DNA of 64,000 nt from CALBPI01 sp039814545 (lineage in GTDB: Bacteria > Pseudomonadota > Gammaproteobacteria > Steroidobacterales > Woeseiaceae), in NCBI GenBank assembly GCA_039814545.1, contig JBCCBB010000001.1:1-64000 (forward strand), written 5' to 3'. The position numbers were made by a program, and so were the translations under genes. Below are positions 50,599 to 58,694 of the stretch, piece after piece; within the stretch, counting starts at the first letter, position 1; each line of letters starts with the position of its first letter. The notes under the pieces are model-generated. The model searched no databases, was not told the origin of the DNA, and saw nothing but the letters and a program-made list of their open reading frames with translations.

Positions 50599-51215
50599 GC
50601 GTCGCTGCGCCGCCACACAAGCAGCTGGTTATTCGCGGGCATCGCGTAATGGGCCTGCTCAATCCAGCCTGCCCCGGCGGCCTCGCTGCGCACGGCTTCG
50701 AGATCGCGAATGCCCATACCACCGATCGCACCGCGCAGCTGCGCATCGAACGCCGCGTTACCCGGCGATGTCGCCTCGCCCTGCATATGCAGTGGCCCAT
50801 AGAGAATGAGCAGTCCACCCGGACGACACGCCGCGGCGGCCCCCGCAAACAATCGGGTCACGCTGTTCCAGCTCATGATGTGTAGCGTGTTGACCGAAAA
50901 CACGACGGCCACATCCTCGAAGCGGTGCCAGTCGGAAGCCCTGTCGACATCCAGCGCAGCGGGCGCGGCAACGCGTTCCGGATGCGCAGCGCGGTCACGC
51001 CACGCCATGATCGTCGCCACATCAGGCTCGCGGTCAGTCGGCAGCCAGCAGAGATTGGGCGTGAACGTGCTCAAAGAGGCCGCATGTTCACCCGTGCCAC
51101 AACCGACCTCCAACAATGTGCCTTTAATGGGCGCCAGCCAGTCGGCAACGACCCGCCCAATGGGCGCCGCGTTGCGCGCAGCCGCCGGCGCCGAACGCGG
51201 CGCGGGCACCGTCAT
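50595..51215 (-). CDS. DUF938 SAM-dependent methyltransferase-like protein
   Basis: A 206-residue class I methyltransferase fold. Motif I is clear (LLEVGCGTGEHAA), and DREP and the HIMSW/ILYGPLHMQGEATSPGNAAFD segments are characteristic of DUF938. The substrate is unknown; relatives are annotated only as SAM-dependent methyltransferases. Its start overlaps the orn stop by 4 bases and its stop overlaps the GFA gene start by 4 bases. Confidence 0.85.
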   Translation of the reverse strand: MTVPAPRSAPAAARNAAPIGRVVADWLAPIKGTLLEVGCGTGEHAASLSTFTPNLCWLPTDREPDVATIMAWRDRAAHPERVAAPAALDVDRASDWHRFEDVAVVFSVNTLHIMSWNSVTRLFAGAAAACRPGGLLILYGPLHMQGEATSPGNAAFDAQLRGAIGGMGIRDLEAVRSEAAGAGWIEQAHYAMPANNQLLVWRRSDA

Positions 51216-51808
51216 CTCAGATCGGCCGTGGGCGCCTCGAGCCAGTGGTCACGGTAGTGGCGCAGCTCGGCAATCGAATCGCGAATGTCGGCCAGGGCCA
51301 GGTGCTGTGAACCTTTACGCACGCCCGCGGCGACACTGGGCGACCAGAGCTTTGCCAAAATCTTCAACGTGCTCACGTCGAGGTTGCGGTAGTGGAAGAA
51401 CCGCTCGACTTCCGGCATGTAGTTGGCCAAAAAGCGGCGGTCCTGACAGATGCTGTTGCCACACATGGGTGAGGTGCCCGGCTCGAGATGCGTTGACAGA
51501 AACTCAATTGTTGCGACCTCGGCGGCGCGCGCATCGTGGCTGCTGTCGAGGACACGCTGGACGAGGCCGGAGCCCGTGTGCTGGCGTGTGTTCCAGGCGT
51601 CCATGGCGTCAAGCCGTTCGCGCGGCTGGTGAATCGCAATGACGGGTCCTTCGGCGATCTCTTCAAGGAACCCATCCGTCACGATCGTTGCGATTTCGAT
51701 GATGCGATCTGCAGCGGGGTCCAGCCCCGTCATTTCCAAATCGATCCAGATCAGGCGCGTGGCGCGCGCATCCTGCACCTCTGCGGCAGCGTGTGTCGGC
51801 GATGTCAT
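51212..51808 (-). CDS. orn: Oligoribonuclease
   Basis: A DEDDh 3'-5' exonuclease that degrades 2-5-base RNAs and finishes pGpG breakdown in c-di-GMP turnover. The 198-residue protein shows LIWIDLEMTGLDPAADRIIEIA (first Asp/Glu), MCGNSICQDRRFL (Asp), and KGSQHLALADIRDSIAEL (His/Asp). About 17 extra N-terminal residues (SPTHAAAEVQDARAT) precede the usual start. A TACAAT lies six bases before the ATG with no Shine-Dalgarno site, so the message may be leaderless. Divergent from rsgA, a common arrangement. Confidence 0.95.
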   Translation of the reverse strand: MTSPTHAAAEVQDARATRLIWIDLEMTGLDPAADRIIEIATIVTDGFLEEIAEGPVIAIHQPRERLDAMDAWNTRQHTGSGLVQRVLDSSHDARAAEVATIEFLSTHLEPGTSPMCGNSICQDRRFLANYMPEVERFFHYRNLDVSTLKILAKLWSPSVAAGVRKGSQHLALADIRDSIAELRHYRDHWLEAPTADLR

Positions 51809-51814
51809 CGCGAA

Positions 51815-51820
51815 ATTGTA
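51815..51820 (-). promoter_or_regulatory. Candidate -10 box of a leaderless orn transcript
   Basis: On the minus strand TACAAT (51820-51815) is followed by six bases and then the ATG of orn. Transcription would begin at or next to the start codon. No clear -35 box is visible. Confidence 0.4.
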
Positions 51821-51833
51821 GCAGACGCTTGCA

Positions 51834-51861
51834 TTGATTCGACGCGGACCGTCGGCATACT
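51834..51861 (+). promoter_or_regulatory. Candidate promoter of a leaderless rsgA transcript
   Basis: TTGATT (51834-51839) and CATACT (51856-51861) are 16 bases apart. The -10 ends seven bases before the ATG at 51869, placing the transcript start at the start codon. No Shine-Dalgarno site is present. Confidence 0.4.
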
Positions 51862-51868
51862 GTGCGCC

Positions 51869-52792
51869 ATGGCAGGCCCTCGCAACATGCAGACCGACAC
51901 GAGCCGCGACATGCTCGTAACGGCTTGCTACGGCCGCCGATTTGGTCTCGCCGTGCCGGGTGATCCTGGCGCGCCCGAGCACCAGGCCCGCACCCGTGGC
52001 AAACGACTGCGACCCGTTGCCGGTGACCACGTCAGGGCGAGCCCGCTCGCCAACGAAGACGACTGGCTCATCGAGTCACTGCTGCCGCGCGACAACGAAC
52101 TGGCGCGCCCCGACAGCCGGGGCAGACGCGAGGTCCTGGCGGCCAACGTGTCGTTGATGGTCGTTGTAGTGGCCCCGGAGCCGGCCCCTGACTTCTACAT
52201 CGTTGACCGTTATCTCGCGGCCGCCCGCCTCATGCCCTGCGAAGCGGCTATTGTCTGGAGCAAGCCCGACCTCGGTGACCCACCGGACGCGTTCGAGACC
52301 TACGCAGCCCTGGACTACCCCGTACTGTCCTGCAGCGCGCGCGACGGCGCCGGCCTCGAAGCGCTCGCGTCGCTGCTTCGGGGCCACACGGGCATCCTAG
52401 TTGGGCAATCGGGCGTTGGTAAGTCGTCGCTGATCAATGCGCTCATCGGCGACGCGCGCCAGCGCATTGGCGCTGTGTCCGAAGGTAGCCGCGAGGGCCG
52501 CCACACGACCGTCACCGCAGCACTGATTCGCACCGAGACCGGGCTCTCCGTGATCGATTCGCCGGGGGTGCGCGACTATGCACCCAGCATCGAATCGCTG
52601 CGCGACGTCGGCGCGGGTTTCGTGGAGATCGCGCAGTACGCCCAAGACTGCCGGTTTGCCGACTGCCAGCATCGGTCCGAGCCCGGCTGCGCCGTCAAGG
52701 CGGCAGTCGCGTCAGGGGACATTGATGCGCGGCGTTACGACAGCTACCGCCGGCTGCGCCAGCTCACGGAACAATTGCGGCGCGACTGGTAG
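51869..52792 (+). CDS. rsgA: Ribosome small-subunit-dependent GTPase A
   Basis: A late-stage 30S assembly GTPase of 307 residues. It has an N-terminal OB fold (GRRFGLAVPGDPG...RLRPVAGDHV), a circularly permuted GTPase domain in the order G4 (WSKPDL), G1 (LVGQSGVGKSSLIN) and G3 (DSPGVRDY), and a zinc-binding C-terminal domain (CRFADCQHRSEPGC). In G4 the usual Asn of NKxD is Ser. That change may alter guanine affinity, though G4 in RsgA is variable. Start ATG 51869; the next in-frame Met is six residues later. Confidence 0.94.
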   Translation: MAGPRNMQTDTSRDMLVTACYGRRFGLAVPGDPGAPEHQARTRGKRLRPVAGDHVRASPLANEDDWLIESLLPRDNELARPDSRGRREVLAANVSLMVVVVAPEPAPDFYIVDRYLAAARLMPCEAAIVWSKPDLGDPPDAFETYAALDYPVLSCSARDGAGLEALASLLRGHTGILVGQSGVGKSSLINALIGDARQRIGAVSEGSREGRHTTVTAALIRTETGLSVIDSPGVRDYAPSIESLRDVGAGFVEIAQYAQDCRFADCQHRSEPGCAVKAAVASGDIDARRYDSYRRLRQLTEQLRRDW

Positions 52793-52804
52793 CCGAGAAC
52801 CGCG

Positions 52805-53167
52805 CTATCGCGTGGCGCCGAAGCCGCCTGCGAGCTGGCCGCCACCGAGCAAGTGCAGGTGCATGTGGAACACGGTCTGGCAGCCATGCGCGTTGGTGTT
52901 CACGACGAGACGGAAACCCGAGTCCGCGAAGCCCTGATCGGCTGCGTAACCGCGCGCCGCGAGGACCAGTCGGCCCATGAGCGCCGCGTCTTGCTCGCTG
53001 AGCGCATTGGCCGACTCAATGTGGCGCCGGGGCACGAACAGAATGTGTACGGGCGCCTGCGGATTGATGTCACGGAACGCGACAATCTCGTCGTCCTCGT
53101 AGACGATATCCGCCGGAATCTCGCGCCGGATGATCTTGCAGAACAAGCAGTCTTCTTCGGTGCTCAC
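52805..53167 (-). CDS. hinT: HIT-family nucleotide hydrolase (HinT-like)
   Basis: A 120-residue histidine-triad protein that hydrolyses purine nucleoside phosphoramidates such as AMP-lysine. The N-terminus has the HinT zinc/cofactor-like CLFCKIIRREIPADIVYEDD, and the active site carries the triad FHMHLHLLGG. The middle (FVPRRHIESANAL) is also typical. It lies 14 bases after recR and is the last gene of the dnaX-ybaB-recR-hinT run. Confidence 0.92.
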   Translation of the reverse strand: MSTEEDCLFCKIIRREIPADIVYEDDEIVAFRDINPQAPVHILFVPRRHIESANALSEQDAALMGRLVLAARGYAADQGFADSGFRLVVNTNAHGCQTVFHMHLHLLGGGQLAGGFGATR

Positions 53168-53181
53168 GCGAGCGCCTGCCG

Positions 53182-53790
53182 TTAGCCCGCAGCCTCGACG
53201 CTGCGTCGACCCGTAAACGCGTGCGACAGGGTGCCCCCGTCGACGTATTCCAGCTCACCACCCACGGGCACGCCGTGTGCAATGCGGCTGGCCGCAACAC
53301 CCGAACGCGAAGCCAGATCGGCCACATAGTGGGCCGTTGCGTCACCCTCCACCGTCGGGTTGGTCGCAATGATGACTTCGCGCAAGCGGTCGTCGCGCAG
53401 TCGCATGGTTAACAGATCAAGTCCCAGTTCCTCAGGACCAATGCCGTCGAGCGGCGACAGATGCCCCATGAGTACGAAATAGCGGCCGCGAAATCCCGTG
53501 GCTGCATCGAGCGCGAGCACGTCTGCCGGTGACTCAACCACACAGAGCTGACTGTCATCGCGCGTCACGTCAGAACAAATCGGGCACACAGGGTCTTCGG
53601 AGAACATGCGGCAACGTTCGCAGTGGCCGATACCCTCGGCCGCCGCGCGCAACCCGTCTGCGAGGCGGATGGCACCATCGCGGTCTCTCTCGAGCAGTGC
53701 GAACGCCATGCGCTGTGCCGACTTCTGCCCAACACCGGGCAGACAGCGCAAGGCATCTATGAGATCCGTCAAAAGCGGCGTGAACGCCAT
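53182..53790 (-). CDS. recR: Recombination protein RecR
   Basis: A 202-residue DNA repair protein that loads RecA at gaps with RecF/RecO. Domains in order: the helix-hairpin-helix (DALRCLPGVGQKSAQRMAF), the four-cysteine zinc finger (CERCRMFSEDPVCPIC), the Toprim domain (QLCVVESPADVLALD...EVIIATNPTVEGDATAHYVAD) and the C-terminal Walker-like end (IAHGVPVGGELEYVDGGTLSHAF). Full length. It is one base from the ybaB stop and follows the standard dnaX-ybaB-recR order. Confidence 0.97.
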   Translation of the reverse strand: MAFTPLLTDLIDALRCLPGVGQKSAQRMAFALLERDRDGAIRLADGLRAAAEGIGHCERCRMFSEDPVCPICSDVTRDDSQLCVVESPADVLALDAATGFRGRYFVLMGHLSPLDGIGPEELGLDLLTMRLRDDRLREVIIATNPTVEGDATAHYVADLASRSGVAASRIAHGVPVGGELEYVDGGTLSHAFTGRRSVEAAG

Positions 53791-53791
53791 G

Positions 53792-54118
53792 TCAGAACGG
53801 CAGCTTCATTCCCGGTGGCAGGCCCATGCCACCGGCAAGGCCCGACATCATCTCCTTGCTGAGTGCCTCGACTTTGCGCAGCGCGTCGTTGAATGCCGCC
53901 GCCACAAGATCCTCGAGCATCTCGCGATCCTCGCCGAGCAGGCTGTCGTCGATCGCAATGCCGCGAACCTCGTGACGGCCGGTCATCGTGACGCGCACGA
54001 GACCGGCGCCGGACTCACCTGTCACTTCGGTTTCCGCCAATTCGGCCTGCGCCTTTTCCATATTGGCCTGCATGGCCTTGGCCTGCTTCATGAGCTGGCC
54101 GATTCCACCTTTCATCAT
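53792..54118 (-). CDS. ybaB: YbaB/EbfC nucleoid-associated protein
   Basis: A 108-residue DNA-binding protein of the YbaB/EbfC family. It starts MMKGGIGQLMKQAKAMQANMEK, then EVTGESGAGLVRVTMTGRHEV and the end region LVAAAFNDALRKVEALSKEMM. A Gly/Pro/Met-rich tail follows (GLAGGMGLPPGMKLPF), as in many homologues. The start overlaps the dnaX stop by 4 bases. Confidence 0.96.
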   Translation of the reverse strand: MMKGGIGQLMKQAKAMQANMEKAQAELAETEVTGESGAGLVRVTMTGRHEVRGIAIDDSLLGEDREMLEDLVAAAFNDALRKVEALSKEMMSGLAGGMGLPPGMKLPF

Positions 54119-55728
54119 GGCTCTCCATTGCGTTCGACGAGCTCTGCGTCGAACATGTTTTTGATTGCGGCCACACCGGCGTCACTATCGAGCTCATCGC
54201 GGGTCGCCGCTTGCGCCTCGGCCGCTTCACGCGCCACACGCTGCGTGGGGGTCTCACTGGCCGCCTTGCCGTCGATTTCGACACGCACGGTGATGGCGTC
54301 ACCGAGATAGTCAGACAGTGCCGATTCGAGTTCTGCAACCCGCTCGGGTTTGAGCATGGACTCGCTGCGCCGATCCAGCGACAGCCGCACCAGCGCGTCT
54401 TCGCGACCTGCAAATGCACAATTGGCGGCCAACAGACGCGCGACACCGCTCAAGGGCAACTGCCCGACCAACCGATGCCAGTCCTCAAGGCCCGTGGCGG
54501 CCTCGTCTGCGCTGCGCACGACGGGCTTGGGTGCGGGTGCTGCCGAAGGCGCCGCCGGCGCGGGTTCCGCGACCGCTGACTGTGACGTCTTGGGCGTCGC
54601 CGCCTTGCCGCCCCTGGCGCCCCCCGCGGCGGGCGCCCACGCCGGCGCACCGGGCCGAAACGCCAACATGCGCAACAGCGTCATCTCGACGCCCGAGCGC
54701 GGATCGGGGGCCATGTAGAGATCACGTTTGCCCACAACGGCGAACTGATAGTAAAGCTGAGCGTCCTCGGGTGAGATGCGGCCAGCGAGGCGCTCGACCT
54801 CGGCCGCCACAGCCGCGTCGGCATCGCCTGCGCCCGTGGCCTGAAATACAGCGATACGCGTCAGCAGGGCCGCGAGTTCATCGAGCAGGCGGCCGTAGTC
54901 TGGGAACTGCGCATCGGCGTCCTCAATGAGGTCGAGCAGTCCTTGCGCATCGCCGTCAGCCAGACCGTCCACAATCCGTGCGACGGCGTTGCGGTCGAGG
55001 GCACCGAGCATGTCGGCCACGGCATCGCCTTCTAGCCGCCCGCCGCCGTAGGCGATGGCCTGGTCCATGATCGACAGGGCGTCGCGCATGCTGCCGTCGG
55101 CCGCGCGCGAAATCATCGACAGGGCCTGATCGTCGGACTCGAGCCCCTCTTCCTTGGCGATGAACGCCATGCGCTCCGCAATAAGCTGAGGCGTGAGTCG
55201 CTTGAGATTGAACTGAAGACAGCGCGACAGCACCGTGACGGGCAATTTCTGCGGGTCCGTCGTCGCAAGCAGGAACGTGACATGCTCGGGCGGTTCTTCG
55301 AGGGTCTTTAGCAACGCATTAAACGAATGCGTCGACAGCATGTGGACCTCATCGATGAGGTACACCTTTTTGCGCCCCCGCGTCGGGCGGTACTGCACGT
55401 TGTCGAGCATCTCGCGCATGTCGTCGACTTTGGTGCGCGAGGCCGCATCGACCTCGATGAGATCCACAAAGCGGCCTTCGTCGATCTCGGTGCAGGCACT
55501 GCAAACGCCGCACGGCGTTGCCGAGACGCCGCGTTCGCAGTTCATTGCCTTAGCTAAGATGCGTGCGAGCGTGGTTTTGCCGACGCCGCGCGTGCCCGCG
55601 AACAGATACGCGTGATGCAGTTTGTCGCTCTCGAGCGCATGCGATAGCGCGCGAAGGACGTGCTGCTGGCCCACAACGTCTTCGAAACGTTGCGGCCGCC
55701 ATTTTCTGGCGAGAACGAGATAGCTCAT
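54115..55728 (-). CDS. dnaX: DNA polymerase III subunits tau/gamma
   Basis: The clamp-loader ATPase, 537 residues. AAA+ features include Walker A (YLFAGTRGVGKTTLARIL), the zinc module with CGVCSAC, Walker B region (KKVYLIDEVHMLS) and sensor 1 (LLATTDPQKLPVTVLSRC). The SRC arginine finger is present. An Ala/Pro-rich linker (about 365-415) joins the C-terminal polymerase-binding domain. I see no A-AAA-AAG-type slippery site in the linker, so a gamma form by frameshift is unlikely. Start ATG 55728; a TTG three codons earlier is less likely. The 4.5S RNA gene lies just upstream on the same strand. Confidence 0.95.
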   Translation of the reverse strand: MSYLVLARKWRPQRFEDVVGQQHVLRALSHALESDKLHHAYLFAGTRGVGKTTLARILAKAMNCERGVSATPCGVCSACTEIDEGRFVDLIEVDAASRTKVDDMREMLDNVQYRPTRGRKKVYLIDEVHMLSTHSFNALLKTLEEPPEHVTFLLATTDPQKLPVTVLSRCLQFNLKRLTPQLIAERMAFIAKEEGLESDDQALSMISRAADGSMRDALSIMDQAIAYGGGRLEGDAVADMLGALDRNAVARIVDGLADGDAQGLLDLIEDADAQFPDYGRLLDELAALLTRIAVFQATGAGDADAAVAAEVERLAGRISPEDAQLYYQFAVVGKRDLYMAPDPRSGVEMTLLRMLAFRPGAPAWAPAAGGARGGKAATPKTSQSAVAEPAPAAPSAAPAPKPVVRSADEAATGLEDWHRLVGQLPLSGVARLLAANCAFAGREDALVRLSLDRRSESMLKPERVAELESALSDYLGDAITVRVEIDGKAASETPTQRVAREAAEAQAATRDELDSDAGVAAIKNMFDAELVERNGEP

Positions 55729-55776
55729 GGAGACCAATGCGCCGGGGCGCGCCGCCGCTGCAGCGCGAGTGAATTC

Positions 55777-55891
55777 GAGGGCCCGTGCCAGCTGTGTCCC
55801 GGCACCCGGTGTGACCGCTGCCGCTGCTCCCTTCCGGGCCTGACGGGGTTCACGGCTGACCGTCGCGGGGCAGCCGACACGGACCAGGCCC
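55777..55891 (-). ncRNA. ffs: 4.5S RNA of the signal recognition particle
   Basis: Read on the minus strand, this stretch contains the invariant SRP core GTCAGGCCCGGAAGGGAGCAGC (positions 55846 down to 55825), where Ffh binds. Paired ends follow: GGGCC at the 5' side (55891-55887) and GGGCCC at the 3' side (55784-55779). The length of about 115 bases fits the short gammaproteobacterial 4.5S form. The placement just before dnaX is the usual one. The exact 5' and 3' ends are estimated; a GATACT at 55898-55893 could be its -10 box, which would move the 5' end a few bases inward. Confidence 0.93.
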
Positions 55892-55963
55892 TAGTATCTC
55901 AAGGCGTGCCCGGGGAATCACCCCCGATTTCGATCTGAGGGCGAGCCAGGTCGCCGGGCACGG

Positions 55964-55969
55964 TATAAT
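55964..55969 (+). promoter_or_regulatory. Candidate -10 box of mltF
   Basis: A perfect TATAAT lies 41 bases before the mltF ATG in the spacer after the ffs gene. No convincing -35 box is present. Confidence 0.35.
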
Positions 55970-56010
55970 CCATCCATGGCCGTCTGCAGCACGCGACTTC
56001 AGGCGCTGGC

Positions 56011-57426
56011 ATGAGACTCGTGCTGGCCCTCATCGCGGGAGCGTTGCTCACCACGCCTCACTTCCCGCCCCCCATTCTCGAGCAGGTCCTCGAGACCGGT
56101 CGCCTACGCGTGGTCACGCGCAATGCACCGACCGCCTGGTACATCGGTAGCGACGGCCCGACAGGTCCGGAGTACGACCTCGTGCGCGGCTTTAGCGAAG
56201 ACCTGGGCGTCGAACTCGACATGGTGCCGATGGACAGCTTCTCCGAGCTCGTGCCTTCGGTTGCGCAGGGCGACGCGCACATGGCAGCCGGTGCGCTGTC
56301 GATTACCGAGCCGCGACTCGCGCTCGTGCGCTTTTCCCAGCCCTACCAGCAGGTCGAGCAACACCTGATCTACCGCCGCGGTACGGGGCGCCCCCAATCC
56401 CTCGTTGAGGTGCAGAACCGCGAGATTGTTGTCGTTGCAGGCTCCAGCCACGCCGACACGATGCGGGCGCTGGAGCCCGACCTGCCGCTTTTGCGCTGGC
56501 GCGAGGACGCGAGCGTTGACGCCGCCGATCTGCTCGAACAGGTGGCGGAAGGCGACATCGACTACACCGTGGCCGATTCCACGGATTTCAGCATTCACCG
56601 CAACTTCCACCCCGAGCTGCGCATCGCGCTCGAGCTCGAGGTGGCGGACTCGATTGCCTGGGCGTTCCCGCCCGACGGTGACGACACGCTGATCGTGCGC
56701 GCCAACCAGTACCTGCAGAAGATCCGTCGCAACGGCGAGCTCACACGCATCCTCGACCGCTATTACGGCCACAACGACGAGTTTGACTACGTCGGCACTC
56801 GCAGCTTTATCCGCCACTACGAATCGCGGCTGCCCCGCTACCGGGAGCTGTTCCTCGAGGCCGCCAGTGCCAATGAGCTCGACTGGCAGCTGCTGGCCGC
56901 CATGGGGTACCAGGAGTCGCACTGGCGGCGCGGAGCCGTGTCGCCCACGGGCGTGCGCGGCATCATGATGCTGACCCAGGCCACGGCCGACTACCTGGGC
57001 ATCGAAGACCGCACCGACCCCGCGTCAAGCATCAGCGGCGGTGCCCGCTTCTACGCGCGACTCAAGGCGCGGCTCAACGACAGCATTCCCGAGCCAGACC
57101 GCACCTGGATGGCCCTGGCTGCCTACAACGTGGGCTTCTATCACGTCGAAGACGCCCGCAAGATCGTCGAAATGCAGGACGGTGACCCCAACCGCTGGGT
57201 GGATGTCCGCGACGCACTGCCATTGCTGGCGCGCAAAAAGTGGTATTCGCGCGTGCCCTACGGCTACGCGCGCGGCTGGGAGCCCGTCGAGTACGTTGAG
57301 AACATCCGCAACTACCGCGACATCCTGCATTGGCTCGAGAACCGCGATAACGACTCAGAGCCCGATGAAACGGCGCCTGAGACGCCCCCGGAAGCCACTT
57401 CAGAAGGCACCGAAACCCGCGCCTGA
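56011..57426 (+). CDS. mltF: Membrane-bound lytic transglycosylase F
   Basis: A 471-residue murein lytic transglycosylase. A signal sequence (LVLALIAGALLTTP) is followed by an ABC-type solute-binding module at about 30-255 (LRVVTRNAPTAWYIG...GPEYDLVRGFSEDLGVELD). The SLT domain at about 270-430 has catalytic Glu302 in AAMGYQESHWRRGAVSPTGVRG, IMMLTQATADYLGI and ALAAYNVGFYHVEDAR. It cuts glycan strands to 1,6-anhydro ends at the membrane. The C-terminal tail is acidic and Pro/Thr-rich (PDETAPETPPEATSEGTE). No lipobox is seen. Confidence 0.93.
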   Translation: MRLVLALIAGALLTTPHFPPPILEQVLETGRLRVVTRNAPTAWYIGSDGPTGPEYDLVRGFSEDLGVELDMVPMDSFSELVPSVAQGDAHMAAGALSITEPRLALVRFSQPYQQVEQHLIYRRGTGRPQSLVEVQNREIVVVAGSSHADTMRALEPDLPLLRWREDASVDAADLLEQVAEGDIDYTVADSTDFSIHRNFHPELRIALELEVADSIAWAFPPDGDDTLIVRANQYLQKIRRNGELTRILDRYYGHNDEFDYVGTRSFIRHYESRLPRYRELFLEAASANELDWQLLAAMGYQESHWRRGAVSPTGVRGIMMLTQATADYLGIEDRTDPASSISGGARFYARLKARLNDSIPEPDRTWMALAAYNVGFYHVEDARKIVEMQDGDPNRWVDVRDALPLLARKKWYSRVPYGYARGWEPVEYVENIRNYRDILHWLENRDNDSEPDETAPETPPEATSEGTETRA

Positions 57427-57509
57427 GCGCAGCCTCGCGGCATTCAGGCCGCATTCAGTGTCCCACCTGCCTAATGGTGCCCAGACCCAACTGAAAGGGA
57501 GTGAGCACC

Positions 57510-58280
57510 ATGATCGCATTTCGCCAATTCCGCACCCTCATCATCGCGGCCAGCCTGGGGCTCGCGGCCCCCGCAATAGCCGAGACACCGCCCCCTGCCG
57601 GCGTCCAGGTACTCGTGGAACAGGGCAAAAAAGCCAACGAGGCCCAGCGCAAGCCGGGCAAAGACGCCCAGCTCTCGAGCAAGTCGACGGCCCCGTCGCG
57701 CGGCGCAGGCGCGCGCCTGCGGCGTAAGGCCCCGACAGCGGCCGATGCGCAGTCGATCAACCAGGACTTCTGGATCTTCGACGCCACCACCGCGATTGCC
57801 GGCGACCTCGACGGCGACGGCTTCTACACACGTCTGGAGCTCGACTTCGATGCCGACACGGTCTACGAACAGGCCTGGGTCTACGCCGTTGTGTACCTGT
57901 CGCTGGAGGGTGGTGACTGGATCGAATACGGCGAAACGGCCGTGTTCGACATCTACGGGGCCAGTGGCGGCGACGCGTACTACTTCGACGCCGACCTCGT
58001 CTCGGGTTTCCCAACGGGCTATTACGACGTGCTCATCGAGCTCTACGACGACTTCGACGGACGGCTCGTCGCCACGTTTGGCCCCGGACAGTCGGCGGAT
58101 CTGTTTGACCTGCCGCTCGAGAGTGAGACGGTTGACGCACCCTTCGAGCCCGTCGTGGTGGTCACCGAGGAAGGCGGCGGTAGCGCCAGCCCGGGCCTCA
58201 TAGCGCTGCTCTCAGTCGCGCTTTTGTGGCGCCGGCAGCGGCTTCATGTAGCGGATGAGCTCTGCGTCATAACTCTCTGA
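57510..58280 (+). CDS. Exported protein with GlyGly-CTERM-like anchor
   Basis: A 256-residue secreted protein. It has a signal peptide (TLIIAASLGLAAPAIA), a Lys/Arg-rich linker (about 30-75), and an acidic beta-rich domain with a calcium-type loop (GDLDGDGFYTRLELDFDAD). Many aromatic residues follow (YYFDADLVSGFPTGYYDVLIELYDD). The C-terminus reads GGGSASPGLIALLSVALLWRRQR, the GlyGly-plus-helix-plus-Arg pattern of GlyGly-CTERM rhombosortase substrates. Twelve further residues (LHVADELCVITL) follow that anchor, which is unusual. The last 69 bases overlap the convergent acetyltransferase gene. ATG 57510 has GGGAG eight bases upstream. Confidence 0.7.
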   Translation: MIAFRQFRTLIIAASLGLAAPAIAETPPPAGVQVLVEQGKKANEAQRKPGKDAQLSSKSTAPSRGAGARLRRKAPTAADAQSINQDFWIFDATTAIAGDLDGDGFYTRLELDFDADTVYEQAWVYAVVYLSLEGGDWIEYGETAVFDIYGASGGDAYYFDADLVSGFPTGYYDVLIELYDDFDGRLVATFGPGQSADLFDLPLESETVDAPFEPVVVVTEEGGGSASPGLIALLSVALLWRRQRLHVADELCVITL

Positions 58281-58694
58281 TTCATATAGCGCCCTCGCGC
58301 GTTCATTCTTGCGGAATGCGTGCAGGGTAATCGATTGGGCGCCTCGATCGGCCGCAGCCTGCTCCACTGCCTCCAACAGGCTGCGGCCGGCGCCCTGCCC
58401 CCGGGCTCCGGGCCCCACCACGATCGCTTCGAGATGCGCGCTCGGCCTGCCACTCAGCAACTCGGGCCTAAGCGACACCAGCGCCAGACCTAACGGCCGG
58501 TCCTGCTCGTCGGCGGCAACCAGCAACAGCGTGTCATCGCGCGAGCCATCCAGGTGTTGCGCCACAACCTTCGCATCGCCCCGCCAGAGATCATCCGGAT
58601 TGCGGTCGTTGGGTACGGGAAAGTCGGCAAGGCCCGGCATCAGGTCCATGAGTGCGGGGCCATCGTCCACGCGGGCCGCCCGAATCGTCATCAT
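58212..58694 (-). CDS. GNAT-family N-acetyltransferase
   Basis: A 160-residue acetyl-CoA-dependent transferase. The acetyl-CoA loop is clear (VVGPGARGQGAGRSLLEAVEQ), preceded by the central strand (SAHLEAIVVG) and followed by LHAFRKNERARALYESESYD. The substrate is unknown. Its start overlaps the stop of tadA by 4 bases, so the two are translationally coupled. Its 3' end overlaps the end of the exported protein gene on the other strand. Confidence 0.87.
   Translation of the reverse strand: MMTIRAARVDDGPALMDLMPGLADFPVPNDRNPDDLWRGDAKVVAQHLDGSRDDTLLLVAADEQDRPLGLALVSLRPELLSGRPSAHLEAIVVGPGARGQGAGRSLLEAVEQAAADRGAQSITLHAFRKNERARALYESESYDAELIRYMKPLPAPQKRD

Noticed and set aside
54500..54660. Programmed frameshift site for a gamma form of DnaX
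   Set aside because: No A-AAA-AAG-like run occurs in the Ala/Pro-rich linker. The only A-rich run (codons for KKV near 55362-55370) lies in the ATPase domain, too early.
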